A stretch of 64,000 nt of DNA from Megascapheus bottae. Its lineage: Eukaryota > Chordata > Mammalia > Rodentia > Geomyidae. The position numbers and the translations under genes are program-made. The notes beneath the pieces were generated by a model. That model saw only the letters and a list, made by a program, of their open reading frames with translations. It had not been told where the DNA came from and did no database searches. This document shows, piece after piece, positions 53,607 through 63,681 of this stretch; the stretch's first letter is position 1, and each line of letters opens with the position of its first letter. Location: contig JANJXV010000025.1 of assembly GCA_024803745.1 (NCBI GenBank), positions 14,774,341 through 14,838,340 of the forward strand. Direction: 5' to 3'.

Positions 53607-55405
53607 TTTCTTAATATTATATTATCTGGATTCAGTGTTCATTCTTTGACACAAAGCCTTTATACCTTACTGAGTTCCGACAATGGTGGTCTTTTTCTTT
53701 TTCTTTTCCCTCCTCTAAATCTGAAGCTGGAAATCTATGTTCAAAAGACCAACATATTTTCCAAAATCCTTTGGTGCAGGAAAAGCTCAATTTAAAACAG
53801 ACCCAAATAATCCCGGAATACGCCATTGGTTCCATCACATCTGTTCCAGTGTTAGCTCATCTGCAAAGGATTCTGGAGTTCTCTTGTGAGAAAGGGGAAA
53901 ACTTGGAGAGGGAAAAATGATTGCCCACAGCAACCTGCTTCCTCTCACTTCTCTAGGCACCTTTCCCTTAGTAAGGTTCACATTTCTTCAGGAAAATAAA
54001 CTAAGCCTCCTAATAGGAGCCAGATAGAAATCAGAAATACAGAGGGCTCTCCAGTTGGCCAAATCTAAACAATCTCATAGTATAACCGAGGATAGTAGGA
54101 GAAAATAAGAATGAGGGAAAATTGCTGTGGTTTTCAGGATCTTGCTTAACCTATCTATATAAACCCTGAGACTCTCATTCAGGAAAGTCCAGGGCTTGGA
54201 TTCTATTCCTTTCTGATCTAACCAGTCTCAGGATTCAGAGAAGAGTTAAACAGGACGATCTTTGCCTTCAAGGTCAATGGCAAGTGAGACCGAGGAAAGA
54301 GCTCATAATATACTGGCCATCTAAGCTACTCCTTCACTTGGATTTGTTTTCTTGCTCTATATCTCTGTGAAGGGAGACCAATCATTTCCTCTCTCTACTT
54401 TGGAGTGCTGTGGTTTATTTAGCCCTTGCCGGGTTCATTGAAAAAGCACAGGATTCTTCTAGATTTCATAAACCCTATTTGTGACAAGCCTGTTGGCCTG
54501 GATTGTCACTCATTATGTCAAAAACAAACAAAAAACAAGCAACTTAGGAACTGATTGTATTCACTCAAAATCAAAAGAAGGAAAATAATGTCATCCATCT
54601 TCTCTTTGGGAAATGCAAACCATTAACATTCTAAAAACTTCTGCATAAGTCCAAAGATAATTAAAAGATGGGATAGAGGTTTATTTGACCTTTCTCAGAG
54701 ATATCAAAATAAAGGGGAAATGTCTAATACTTTCCTCTGGGATGTACTGAATCTTTTTAGAAGTAATTCTCTGTCTCTCTCATATGTGTGTATGTCTAAT
54801 TTTCTACATTTTAGGCATTTCTACTGCCAGTTTGAGTTCTCTTGGCAGAACTTTCCTGTGTTCTCAGTAACAGATGCCTGGAGGAGAGGGTTGCCATGAG
54901 TTCTGAAACAGAGCAATGCACAGAGTTGGAGAAGCAGCTGCTCTGCTCCACACACTGTGTACACAACTTCACCAAAAGTGTTTAGGAAACAGATCATTCT
55001 GGAACCTACACTACCTATGCAAACTACAGACCCTTTCCTCTTTCACCCAGCTTCCTCCCCACCCCCACCGGACCTGGGCTGTTTGTTTCTTTCATTCTGT
55101 GTGGGCGGTGGATGCATGTGTTTCTGGAGTAGACATGTGTAGGGAGGGGGAGTATTTGTGTGCTTTCTTCTCTAGGCTAGTTGGATTATTCCCCAAATGA
55201 CTCTTAATCTGCAACTATAATCCCTAGGATTGCAATGACATATGGGGAGAGGGGATGTCCATTCTGCTTCCTCTGTTCTTCTCTGGTTTGTGGCTCAGCC
55301 CAGTCAAGGATGTTGTGAAGGGGCTGATGGGGAGTTAAGGCATGGAGAGAAGCTGTTCAGGGGCGGAAGAGTAAATCTTAAAGTGATAAGGGGTTCCAAA
55401 CCTCA

Positions 55406-55406
<1 letters not shown>
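53607..55406. other. Unique non-coding DNA
   Basis: About 1.8 kb without recognised repeats. Frames at 54916-55200 and 55242-55454 have no domain; the latter runs into the GT array. Confidence 0.45.
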
Positions 55407-55407
<1 letters not shown>

Positions 55408-55453
<46 letters not shown>

Positions 55454-55574
55454 AGAGAAAGACAGACAGACAGGCACAGAGAGAGAGAGACAGAGAGAGG
55501 GAGAGAGACAGAGACAGAGAGAGACAGAGAGACAGAGAAAAAGGGACAGACAAAGACAGAGAGTGTGGGGGGTG
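55408..55574. repeat. (TG)n plus GACA/GA compound microsatellite
   Basis: About 21 TG units, then GAGAGAAAGACAGACAGACAG and GAGAGACAGA blocks to about 55563. Confidence 0.95.
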
Positions 55575-55627
55575 TACTGGGACATGATGCAAGTCTGAGT
55601 GTCAACTTTAAGAATGGCTGGGTCAGC

Positions 55628-55797
55628 ACTGGGAGTTTGGACTAGTAGCAGAGGGCTTGCTTGTACCACATACATAGAAAGAGCCAGAAGTGGTGCTATG
55701 GCTCAAATGGTAGACTTCTATCCAGCCTTGAGAAAAGGACTGTGCACAGGCCCTGAGTTCAAGCCCCAGGACTGGCAAAATAAATAAATAATAAAAA
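55628..55797 (+). mobile_element. IDL-Geo dimeric SINE, deletion inside the ID-like monomer
   Basis: ID-like part begins 'actgggagtttggactagta' and 'gcttgctt' but jumps straight to 'gtaccacatacatagaaaga', losing about 30 bases including the B-box region. Geo is complete ('gtgctatggctcaaatggta' to 'ctgagttcaagccccaggac'), with an AAATAAAT tail. Confidence 0.92.
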
Positions 55798-56509
55798 ATC
55801 ACTGGGTTCAACATTTCTTTTATCCTAACATCCCACTGCCCTGACTCCACGGAGGCAAATCAACAGTCTGAGCAAAGTGGCTCTTCATCATAGGGAAAAT
55901 GTAACAAAGGGCCACAAAAAAGTCCCAGGGCTCCTTTGTACTCAGTTTTCTCTTGTCCCCAATTTCTGAATATGTGTTTATAAAAAAAAGCAACAAAGAT
56001 ACAAAAGAAGAGAGCTACTGACTTCATGTAAGCTTCCAGTTGCTACATCAGTAAGGATGCTGGAACTATTTCCATAAAGAAGGAATAAAAAAGAAAATGA
56101 TCTGGGTCCTGTGCCTAGGTTGCTCACCTTGGTCCTACTTAGCCAAACTGCCTAAGTCATCTGAAATAGTGCAATGTGGATCTGGTAGCTTTGTAGACTG
56201 CTCAAAGGCATTAAGAAATAAAATACCTCCAAAGCAGTAGAAAAATAAGTATTATCATGTACACTTTCAGATATTTACCTTACTTCTAACTCTATAATCC
56301 TTTTCAAACTTCCAAAACAGAAACCTTTCAGTTACTCGGCAATCTGCCCAACAGCCATCAAATATTTGCAAACTTAATCCCAATAGTTCTACAGTCTGGA
56401 ATGAAATACAGAAAGAACTGGGGCTGAGAAGGAATTCTTATCCTCAGCTCCAGGTTCCAGAACTGCAGGAATGCTTTACATTCATTAGAAGAACTTGAAA
56501 TAAACTATT
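55798..56509. other. Unique non-coding DNA
   Basis: No recognised element before the L1 target site. Confidence 0.45.
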
Positions 56510-56528
56510 AAGAAATCATGGTGCTAGG

Positions 56529-57189
56529 TACAACAATGTTCACTGCAGAATTATTTACCATAGCTAAGATATGGAACCAACCCAGATGCCCCTCAGTAGA
56601 TGAATGGATCAAGAAGATGTAGTACTTATACACAATGGAATTCTATGCAGCTGTCAGAAAGAATGACATCGCCCCATTCATAAAGAAATGGAAAGACTTG
56701 GAAAAAGTCCTATGAAGTGAAGTAAGGCAGACCCAAAGGAGCATAGGCTCCATGGTGTTCCTCATTTGTAATAATTAGTACACATCTACGATTCTCCTAG
56801 CAGAGGATCACAGCAGCTCAAAAGCTAGGTACATATGGTCATAAAGAATATGATTAACAAATTGAACTCTAGGTTATGGAAAGAAGAGGTTTACCTATGT
56901 GATTATTGTTCTTAATGTACTACATGAAGTTATTTCTTTTCTTTTTTTCCGCTTATGGTTAATCTCATTTGGTTACAGTATCTGATATACTGTCTATACA
57001 CTTGTTTATTTGAAATAGGGAATGGAAGGGGGAAAACAAGATGACTGGGATGGGGAGAGAGGAGGGAAAGGGGGACAAAAAAAGAGGAGGGGTATCATGA
57101 TCCTAGAAGTAATGTACCCACTACCAGATGAATGTAACTGTAACTAACCCCTCTATACATTATCCTGAAAATAAAATACAATTGAAAAA
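56529..57189 (+). mobile_element. 5'-truncated L1 with exact TSD
   Basis: Starts in the last part of ORF2 ('aagatatggaaccaacccag', 'acacaatggaattctatgca', 'agaaagaatgacatcgcccc'), ends ORF2 near 56770, and continues through the 3' UTR with its G-rich tract (about 57025-57095) to 'gaaaataaaatacaattg' and an A-tail. aagaaatcatggtgctagg occurs at 56510-56528 and 57190-57208. Confidence 0.95.
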
Positions 57190-57352
57190 AAGAAATCATG
57201 GTGCTAGGATAAAAGGTAACATTTTCATTTCCCTTAAAATTTGATTTGACTGCTGGAGACACTATGAAAGGGACTGGGACTTAGATAATGGTCTATTCCT
57301 AGAATTTCTAAACAAATGTTTCCGCACTATACTTTTTAAATCTTTATTTTCC

Positions 57353-57585
57353 TGTGTCTATCTTGGGGCTTAAAATTAAGGCCTGGGCTCGATCGCTTAG
57401 TGTTTTCACTCAAGGTTAGATGTCTATCATTTGAGCCACAGCTCCGAGTCCAGCTTTTCTGGTAGTTAACTGGAGATAAAAGTTTCACAGACTTTTCTGC
57501 CCAGACGGGCTTTGAACAGTGATCCGTAGGATCTCAGCTTCCTAAGTTGCTAAGATTATAGGGATGTGCCACCAACACCTGGCTA
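57353..57585 (-). mobile_element. B1-head/Geo-tail composite SINE
   Basis: Antisense Geo ('cttggggcttaaaattaagg', 'tctatcatttgagccacagc'), linker 'gtagttaactggagataaaa', B1 head 'gggatgtgccaccaacacct' and 'ggct'. Confidence 0.9.
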
Positions 57586-57663
57586 CCTTCCTGAAGTTTT
57601 GAATAATTTGGGACATTTCTATGTTAAGTCAGGGGTGAGCAAACACCCTGCTGAAGATTTTTT

Positions 57664-57862
57664 TTTTTCTTTGCCAGTCCTGGGCTTGAGCTCAGGGCCT
57701 GAGCACTGTCCTGGACTTTCTCAAGGCTAGAGCTCTACCACTTGAGCCTCAGCACCACTTCGGGCTTTTTTTTTTTTTTCTATGTATGTGGTACCGAGGA
57801 ATCGAACCCGGGTCTTCATGCATGCTAGGCAAGCACTCTACCACTAGGCCAAACTCCCGGCC
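57664..57862 (-). mobile_element. IDL-Geo dimeric SINE with exact 18-bp TSD
   Basis: T-run, 'tgccagtcctgggcttgagc', 'tctaccacttgagcctcagc', a T-rich linker with 'tatgtatgtggtaccgagga', then ID-like part 'atcgaacccgggtcttcatg' ending 'ccaaactcccggcc'. ccctgctgaagatttttt flanks it (57646-57663 and 57863-57880). Well preserved and probably recent. Confidence 0.97.
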
Positions 57863-57880
57863 CCCTGCTGAAGATTTTTT

Positions 57881-58235
57881 ATGAATAAATTTTTACTGGA
57901 ACACAATTATGCTCATTGGTTTCCACATGACCTATGGTACTTCTCCTCTTCAATGGCAAAACTGAGTAATGGCTACAGGAAACATTTACCTTGCCAAGCC
58001 TAGAAATGTTTAACTATCAAGCTAAACACCAGTTTCAACTAAAAGGATAAGGGGGAAAAAAAACCAACAGAAATCCAGCTTTAATGTGCCACATGGGGGC
58101 TAGAAACATTTATCACATAAATTAATTATAAATTTGTTGGCTCAAAAACCCTGTTCAGATAGTGTCAGAATCTCTATTCCTTTGCTCCTGGTCTTCAGAA
58201 GGGTTTTCAAATGTAAAGTACTAATGCTTGCACTT
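57881..58235. other. Unique non-coding DNA
   Basis: No recognised repeat or gene. Confidence 0.45.
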
Positions 58236-58269
58236 CAACTCAGCTGTTTTTGTGTTTCTGTTTAGTTTT

Positions 58270-58453
58270 GGTTTTTGCCAGTCCTGGGGCTTAAACTCAG
58301 GACCTGAACACTATCCTTGGGTTTTCTCAAGGCTAGAGCTCTACCACTTGAGCCACAGCACCACTTCCAGCTTTTTCTGTTTGTGGTAGAGAGGAATCGA
58401 ATCTTCATGCATGCTAGGCAAACACTGTACAACTTGGCCAAACTCCTGGTCCC
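58270..58453 (-). mobile_element. IDL-Geo dimeric SINE with TSD
   Basis: 'tgccagtcctggggcttaaa', 'tctaccacttgagccacagc', a shortened linker ('tctgtttgtggtagagagga'), then ID-like part ending 'ggccaaactcctggtcc'. Flanks caactcagctgtttt (58236-58250) and caactcagttgtttt (58454-58468) differ at one base; the sequence between 58251 and 58269 is the T/G-rich tail. Confidence 0.93.
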
Positions 58454-58639
58454 CAACTCAGTTGTTTTAACAAGCTTTTAAAAGTTTCTTCCGGTCCAAG
58501 TGCTAAAATCAATATAAGTACTGAAAAGTTACACATCCCCCATTTCCACCAAAAATAAAATAAAAGCAGAAGCCCACTAATCATGAATTCCTGCATGTAA
58601 CTTGAGACATATTAAGAACAACGTATGAGAAAGGGGATA

Positions 58640-58900
58640 AATGGGGTCTTTAGATGTCGTAAGTCTGCAGTTGGCAGATAAAATGCCATAGCAGATAATT
58701 ACATTCAATTGTCACTAATGTTAATATATGTCAGAAGCAGTCGAAAGCTGCACACCAGAGGTTAGCTTTACGGCTCATATGCAGATGTTTGCTGGGCTGA
58801 ATCTCTGAATCTCTTCCATAACCCTAGGGAATGGCATTTTTTATGTGTTCTGCAGTGAATTTATGACCAGAGAATCATAAATGTTATAGCTCTTCAAACC
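58640..58900. promoter_or_regulatory. Candidate conserved regulatory element
   Basis: Repeat-free block with 'gcagataattacattcaatt' and 'gtcactaatgttaatatatg', further homeodomain-type ATTA cores, and 'gctcatatgcagatgtttgc'. Inferred from motif composition only. The flanks (58469-59046) are otherwise unique. Confidence 0.22.
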
Positions 58901-59046
58901 TTTGGCTTGTGGAAATTGTCATAGTGCTTGAAAAGTAGAGACATACAGATGTTTCCTCTTAGCAAATCATTCCAGATCTGCTGAAGGATACTGCCTATGT
59001 TGTATCTTAAAGCCAGACAGCTATACCATCAAAGCTACATGGGTAT

Positions 59047-59280
59047 CTGCTAGGTATCAATGGCTCATGCCTAAAATCCTAACTACTTGGGAAGCTGAGA
59101 TCTAAAGATTGAGGTTCAAAGCCAGCCCAGACAGGAAAGTTTTTGAGACTTTGATCTTCAATTGGCCACCAAAATGTCAGAAGTGGAACTGTGACTTAAG
59201 TGTTACAGAGTGCCAGCCATGAGCAAAATAGCTCAGGATCAGCACCCAGGCCCTGAGTTCAAACCCCAGTACCAACCAAT
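59047..59280 (+). mobile_element. B1-head/Geo-tail composite SINE
   Basis: Head 'aggtatcaatggctcatgcc', 'ctacttgggaagctgagatc', 'gaggttcaaagccagcccag', linker 'gatcttcaattggccacc', Geo 'gtcagaagtggaactgtgac' to 'ctgagttcaaaccccagtac', with a CCAAC/CAAC-type tail. Confidence 0.9.
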
Positions 59281-59794
59281 CAACCAACTCTCTGCCCCCA
59301 TCCAAACACAGTGCCATGTGAGTATCAAATCCCACTATGAAGCTGTCCCTTTCAGATCTGCAGTTATCAACATAACAATGTGCAAGGTTTCAGAGCTAAG
59401 CTCAGAGACAAGGCCCATGACTTCAAGACACTCAAGAGCTGGCAACAGTGCCTGGACAGATAACATACTAAAATGGGGTAACCAGGCAGGAAAAAGGCAA
59501 AGTCAAGAACCTATGGAAGCTGGTTTGTAGAAGATAATGTATAAACCAAGTCTCAAAAGATTAGTACAAAAAATATAAGCAAAGACAGGTGTGTGCATGT
59601 GTTTGTGTATATACACTAATGTTTGTGCTTGCTTCTATGAGTATGTGTTTCATGCAAGAACATTTATAAGTAAAGCCACATTATTAAAGAAAAGGTTCAT
59701 GTGTCCCCCAAAGAAGGTATAGTTTAGTACTGGTGTACCCCAAGTGTGAGGACACACAAAGAGTGCAGAAAGAGGAAAGGTATGGGAGGGAGGC
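59281..59794. other. Unique non-coding DNA
   Basis: No recognised element; a loose TG-rich stretch lies near 59590-59630. Confidence 0.4.
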
Positions 59795-59890
59795 AACTCT
59801 TGGTTCAAATTCAGGTTCCATTACCTACCAATAGTGAACACTGAGTCACTTGCTGCATCCCTGCAAACTCTAGAATACTCATTAGGTTTT
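59795..59890 (+). mobile_element. MIR fragment
   Basis: 'ttggttcaaattcaggttcc', 'attacctaccaatagtgaac' and 'actgagtcacttgctgcatc' follow sense MIR around the GGTTCGAATCCCGGCTCTGCCACTTACTAGCTG block. Confidence 0.5.
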
Positions 59891-60399
59891 GTTTATCACA
59901 GAGACTCAAGAGGATGGTGAAGGTAGAGAATGGCTAGATCACAAGAACAAACACAAGGGGCTCTAATAGAGTAATAAATGGACATTAGTCATCAGAAAAG
60001 ATACATCCAATCTCTTCAAAAGCTCCTGATTCTATCTATAGCTGCTTCTACCAGTGCTAAGTGATGGAAGATGTCACTTAAGAGGCACAGCAAAAGATCT
60101 CCAACTTTCCATTTCCTGTGTTGTCACCATGCAAATGAAAAGACAGATGCTAGATCATCAGGACAACTGACCCTGTCCCAAATGGAAACCCCATGAGTGC
60201 CTTCCCTAGGTCCAAATCCAGCACCTATTCCGCTTGCCTCATTCATCCTAAAACCATCTGGGAAGATGGGAAGGGGTGAGGGTGACAGAGCTGACAGTAA
60301 ATCCCCTTCTAACATGGTAAGAACCATGTGAGGGAAGTCACCTATAGGAGGTTCACGAGTCAATACTGTAAGCACAACGACAGGCAAGGGGATTTAGAA
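59891..60399. other. Unique non-coding DNA
   Basis: No recognised repeat or gene. Confidence 0.45.
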
Positions 60400-60475
60400 C
60401 TTTCTGTCTTAAGAGAAAAATCTCAGGGACAAGTGTCCAGACCATGAGGTCAAGCTTCACAAACAAAGACATAAA
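60400..60475 (+). mobile_element. Geo monomer fragment
   Basis: 'cttaagagaaaaatctcagg', 'gacaagtgtccagaccatga' and 'ggtcaagcttcacaaac' resemble the 3' two-thirds of Geo. The 5' part is missing or unrecognisable. Confidence 0.45.
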
Positions 60476-60849
60476 ACCCAACACACCTGCCTGGTTGAGG
60501 CCCACATTTCTGAGAAACTTGATACACGGTATTTGATGGCCCTGTTGTCTAAACGCTGAGGATTTCTCCCAAATGCCTTCTAGGTTTGAGGCTGCCCTGG
60601 GGCTGATAACCAACAAACACCTGATGTATTTCCAAATGGGCACCAGCTCCATGGCTGGTGAAATAATTCTCCTTTAAGGATACTTTTAGAGGAATAACAC
60701 AAGGTGCAATGCCTACATACATTTGATCAAATAAAATTATATTTATTGAAATGAACTCCAGAAAATGGAAACAAGAGAATTTTTCTTTTGCTGTTATTTT
60801 CATTTTCTTTTCTTTGGGTCTTGTTTGTTCATTTATCTGCCTTGGGAGC
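60476..60849. other. Unique non-coding DNA
   Basis: No recognised element. Confidence 0.4.
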
Positions 60850-61085
60850 ACAGGGGTAGGGCACAGAAATGGAGGGACAAAGGGTTAGCAAATGCAGCAA
60901 TGGTATTCACTAGATATTATGTGGGAAATGAACTATACAACTTGAGAGTGGATACTGGAAGGAAAAACGGGGAGAGAGCCAAAGAAGTGCGAAGGAGTGA
61001 CACTGTCCCAAAAGAAATGTACTTATTACCCGACTTGTATAACTGTAACCCCTCTGTTCCTCTGAACATGACCTTCACAAAGAAA
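60850..61085 (+). mobile_element. 5'-truncated L1 3' UTR fragment
   Basis: 'gaaggaaaaacggggagaga', 'ggagtgacactgtcccaaaa', 'gaaatgtacttattacccga' and 'gtaacccctctgttcctctg' match the L1 3' end at 7005-7161 and related copies. No clear TSD found; the 5' limit is approximate. Confidence 0.75.
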
Positions 61086-61108
61086 AAATATTTCCTTTAA
61101 GCTCTCAG

Positions 61109-61111
<3 letters not shown>

Positions 61112-61159
<48 letters not shown>
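61112..61159. repeat. (GT)n microsatellite
   Basis: About 23 GT units. Confidence 0.97.
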
Positions 61160-61567
61160 TGGGGAATAAAGGAATAAAGCAATTCAGTTACATGCAGCAA
61201 CATCACTTCAGGCTTTTGGTTGGTTTACTTTGCCCAGCTATCATAAGCAGTATGGTCCAAGCAATTACTGTTCTTGCCACAGGTGAGCACTGCTTTCCAA
61301 AGATGGATGGTGCAGCATTCCCCAGTGCCATGCTGGTGATACTCTGAGCGTGGGTATAACAATACAGTGGCCCTGCAAGAAACCTCTATCTACCTATATG
61401 GCTCAGGAACTGGAATTCACTTAGGCCCCACTTCTAATGTTCAGGTAAGCCACACACCAAGCCTTCTCCTAGTATCTCCCCAGACCCCTAGCTAGGAAAC
61501 AAGCCTATTGATTGCTACTGGTTCCATGTGCAAAAATCACTTTGAGGACTCCAGTTCTCAGTCTGAT
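61160..61567. other. Unique non-coding DNA
   Basis: No recognised repeat or gene. Confidence 0.4.
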
Positions 61568-61675
61568 CATAAATGGCTTTGGACCATCTACTACAGATCT
61601 AGTTTCCTCTTCTTTTTTCTCTTTTTTTCTTTTGTTCACAAATGGCTTTGTATCATCTATGACAGATCCAGCTTC
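61568..61675. repeat. Imperfect duplication, 69-bp period
   Basis: A 39-base unit at 61568-61606 ('cataaatggctttggaccat') recurs at 61637-61675 ('cacaaatggctttgtatcat'), each followed by 'acagatc' and a pyrimidine-rich run. About 85 percent identical by eye. Confidence 0.85.
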
Positions 61676-61699
61676 TTTTTTTCCCTTCCTTCCTTTCAT

Positions 61700-61789
61700 T
61701 TTGTCAGTCATGGGATTTGAACTCTGGGGCTGGGTGTTGTCCCTGAGCTCTTCAGCTCAAGGCTACTTAACCCACCACAGCACCACTTC
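61700..61789 (-). mobile_element. Probable solo Geo monomer
   Basis: Antisense Geo from 'tgtcagtcatgggatttgaa' through 'gagctcttcagctcaaggct' to 'cacagcaccacttct', with no ID-like or B1 head beyond it. The pyrimidine-rich flanks are similar but low complexity, so a TSD cannot be judged. Confidence 0.65.
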
Positions 61790-61812
61790 TTTCTTTTTTT
61801 TCCTGTCTTTTT

Positions 61813-61992
61813 CTTTTGTACTGGGGCTTAAGCTCAGTGTTGTGCTCTTGTGTTTATTTCTACCTTCAGGTTTTTGCTGGTTTACTGGACCCAAGTCTCA
61901 GACCTTTCTGCCTGGCTGGCTTTGAACTGTGATCTTCAGATCTCAGACTCCAGAGTAGCTAGTATTTCAGGTATGAACCACTTGCACTCAGC
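61813..61992 (-). mobile_element. B1-head/Geo-tail composite SINE, Geo part shortened
   Basis: 'gtactggggcttaagctcag' starts antisense Geo. The part before the linker is reduced ('ggtttttgctggtttactgg'), and the B1 head is clear ('gatcttcagatctcagactc', 'agagtagctagtatttcagg'). Confidence 0.82.
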
Positions 61993-62171
61993 AAACACTT
62001 CCTTTTTTTGGTCTAAGGTGTTTCTTTCCCCTATGACATGAAGTGAAATGAACCCTTCTGGAAATGTGAACAGAGAAGTTCAAACAAACACATTTAGGCC
62101 TCTGTTGTAGATTTCTCAAAATCCTGTCACTTAAGTGATTTGGGGATCAACAATTAAAAACAGTGACAATG

Positions 62172-62371
62172 GGGGCTGGGAGTTTGGCCTAGTGGTAGAG
62201 TGCTTGCCTGGCATGCACGAAGCCATGGGTTTGATTCCTCGGTACCATATACATAGAAAAAAAGCCAGAAGTGGTGCTGTGGCTCAAGTGGTAGAGCTCT
62301 AACCTTGAGAAAACCCAAGGACAGTGCTCAGACCCTGAGCCAAAGCCCAGGACTGGCACAGAAAAAAAAAA
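62172..62371 (+). mobile_element. IDL-Geo dimeric SINE, near full length
   Basis: ID-like part 'ggggctgggagtttggccta' with 'gtggtagagtgcttgcctgg' and B-box 'gggtttgattcctcggtacc'. Linker 'atatacatagaaaaaaagcc', Geo 'gtgctgtggctcaagtggta' to 'gagccaaagcccaggactgg' and an A-tail. Weak flank similarity (agtgacaatg / agtgaaaatg). Confidence 0.95.
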
Positions 62372-63019
62372 GTGAAAATGTGTTCAGTTGTGCAACTGAG
62401 AATGTGTGCACATTTATTCATTACCATCTGCATAAAGTAAGTTGTCCAATAAATCAGCTAGAGTTTAGGAAATTATTCACTGGGGTAGAATGGGTCTTTA
62501 AGTCTTTACCTTGGTGGATGAAGACCAAGTGGCACAATCACATACACCGAAATGGTTAGGAATTCTTAGATAATACAAGATAGGTGATAAGTTGCCAATG
62601 AGAATCTCATCTCTCTCCCTGTGAAACAGGAATCAGAACTTTTTTGGTGCCAAATCATTGAGCTAGCCAAGCTGGTCATGACCTGCTGCTGCTACTTCAC
62701 TCCTGCTTGATACAATTTGTGTCTCAAAGCTCTCCTCTCCTCGCCCCACCCCCCAAGAAGAATTCATTATCTTGATATAGTCATTTACAAAGGCTCAAGA
62801 GTTCTGGTTTGAGAAACCAATGATGGAAAGCTTCATGATCTGTCTCTGCAGTTACGTAAATCAGTCCACTGTCCCATTTCCACAAGGCTCTTCTTCAGTC
62901 TACAAGGTAACATCTGCATCAGAAACAGATGTTTATTCCAGAATGTTCTTCTGCTCATTAATGCTTTTTTCCCAGTTAACATCTAACTATCTCACTCATT
63001 AGTTCTTAATAATACATTT
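62372..63019. other. Unique non-coding DNA
   Basis: No recognised repeat or gene. Confidence 0.45.
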
Positions 63020-63330
63020 TTTTGTATCTGAGCCATGCCAAATATGCACTCTTCCGAGCCTCTGTATTATTCTTGTTTCTGTGGCTGTTGAATTACGCTG
63101 CTGAATAAAGGAAAAGTAAAAATAAGCCACTCTAAGGCTGTGTGTCAGACTCTATCTTTGTGAATCAAACAAGCTGAAATCAATTAAAAGTGTGTGTTTA
63201 GAGAATGCATCTTCAGCTGTCTAATTGCACCACCTCTGCTTTAGGGCCAAAGTTTGATGCTCTGCCAGATTGCCATCAAAGTGGGTATCCATAAGATCAG
63301 GGATGTTATATCCTGCCACTACCAGAGCCT
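63020..63330. promoter_or_regulatory. Candidate conserved regulatory element
   Basis: Repeat-free block with 'gttgaattacgctgctgaat', 'caagctgaaatcaattaaaa' and 'cagctgtctaattgcaccac': several TAATT/ATTA cores, an E-box and an A+T/G+C balance unlike the surrounding sequence. Inferred from composition only. Confidence 0.22.
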
Positions 63331-63578
63331 GATTCAAACACTTGTTAATGAAGGAAGCAAGGTGTATTCTGGTGCCTGATCACAAAGATGGTCATTCTCC
63401 AGGGGTGGCCTGCAGCTATGGGGCTTTCATAAAAGATATGCAAAGTACTCTAAGATGAGGGTACCATGGGACCAAATAAGGAACCCCACCCAGATTCTTC
63501 AATTAGCCATAAGAGAAGTATGTACATGATGGTCTCTACTCACCCACCAACAACTTCACATAACAAGAATTAACTCAG

Positions 63579-63667
63579 AGGGAACACTGATCTCTATACA
63601 TTGTACTTATAAACTGACAGGTTGATTTAAAGCCCCTTTGTACAACTATGTACAAATAATAAAAATA
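63579..63667 (+). mobile_element. Short retroposed fragment of unknown source, with TSD
   Basis: An 89-base insert ending 'ctttgtacaactatgtacaa' and an ATAATAAAAATAAA-type tail. Flanks aagaattaactcag (63565-63578) and aagaattaacttag (63668-63681) differ at one base. The body does not match the SINEs or L1 copies elsewhere in the window. Confidence 0.6.
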
Positions 63668-63681
63668 AAGAATTAACTTAG

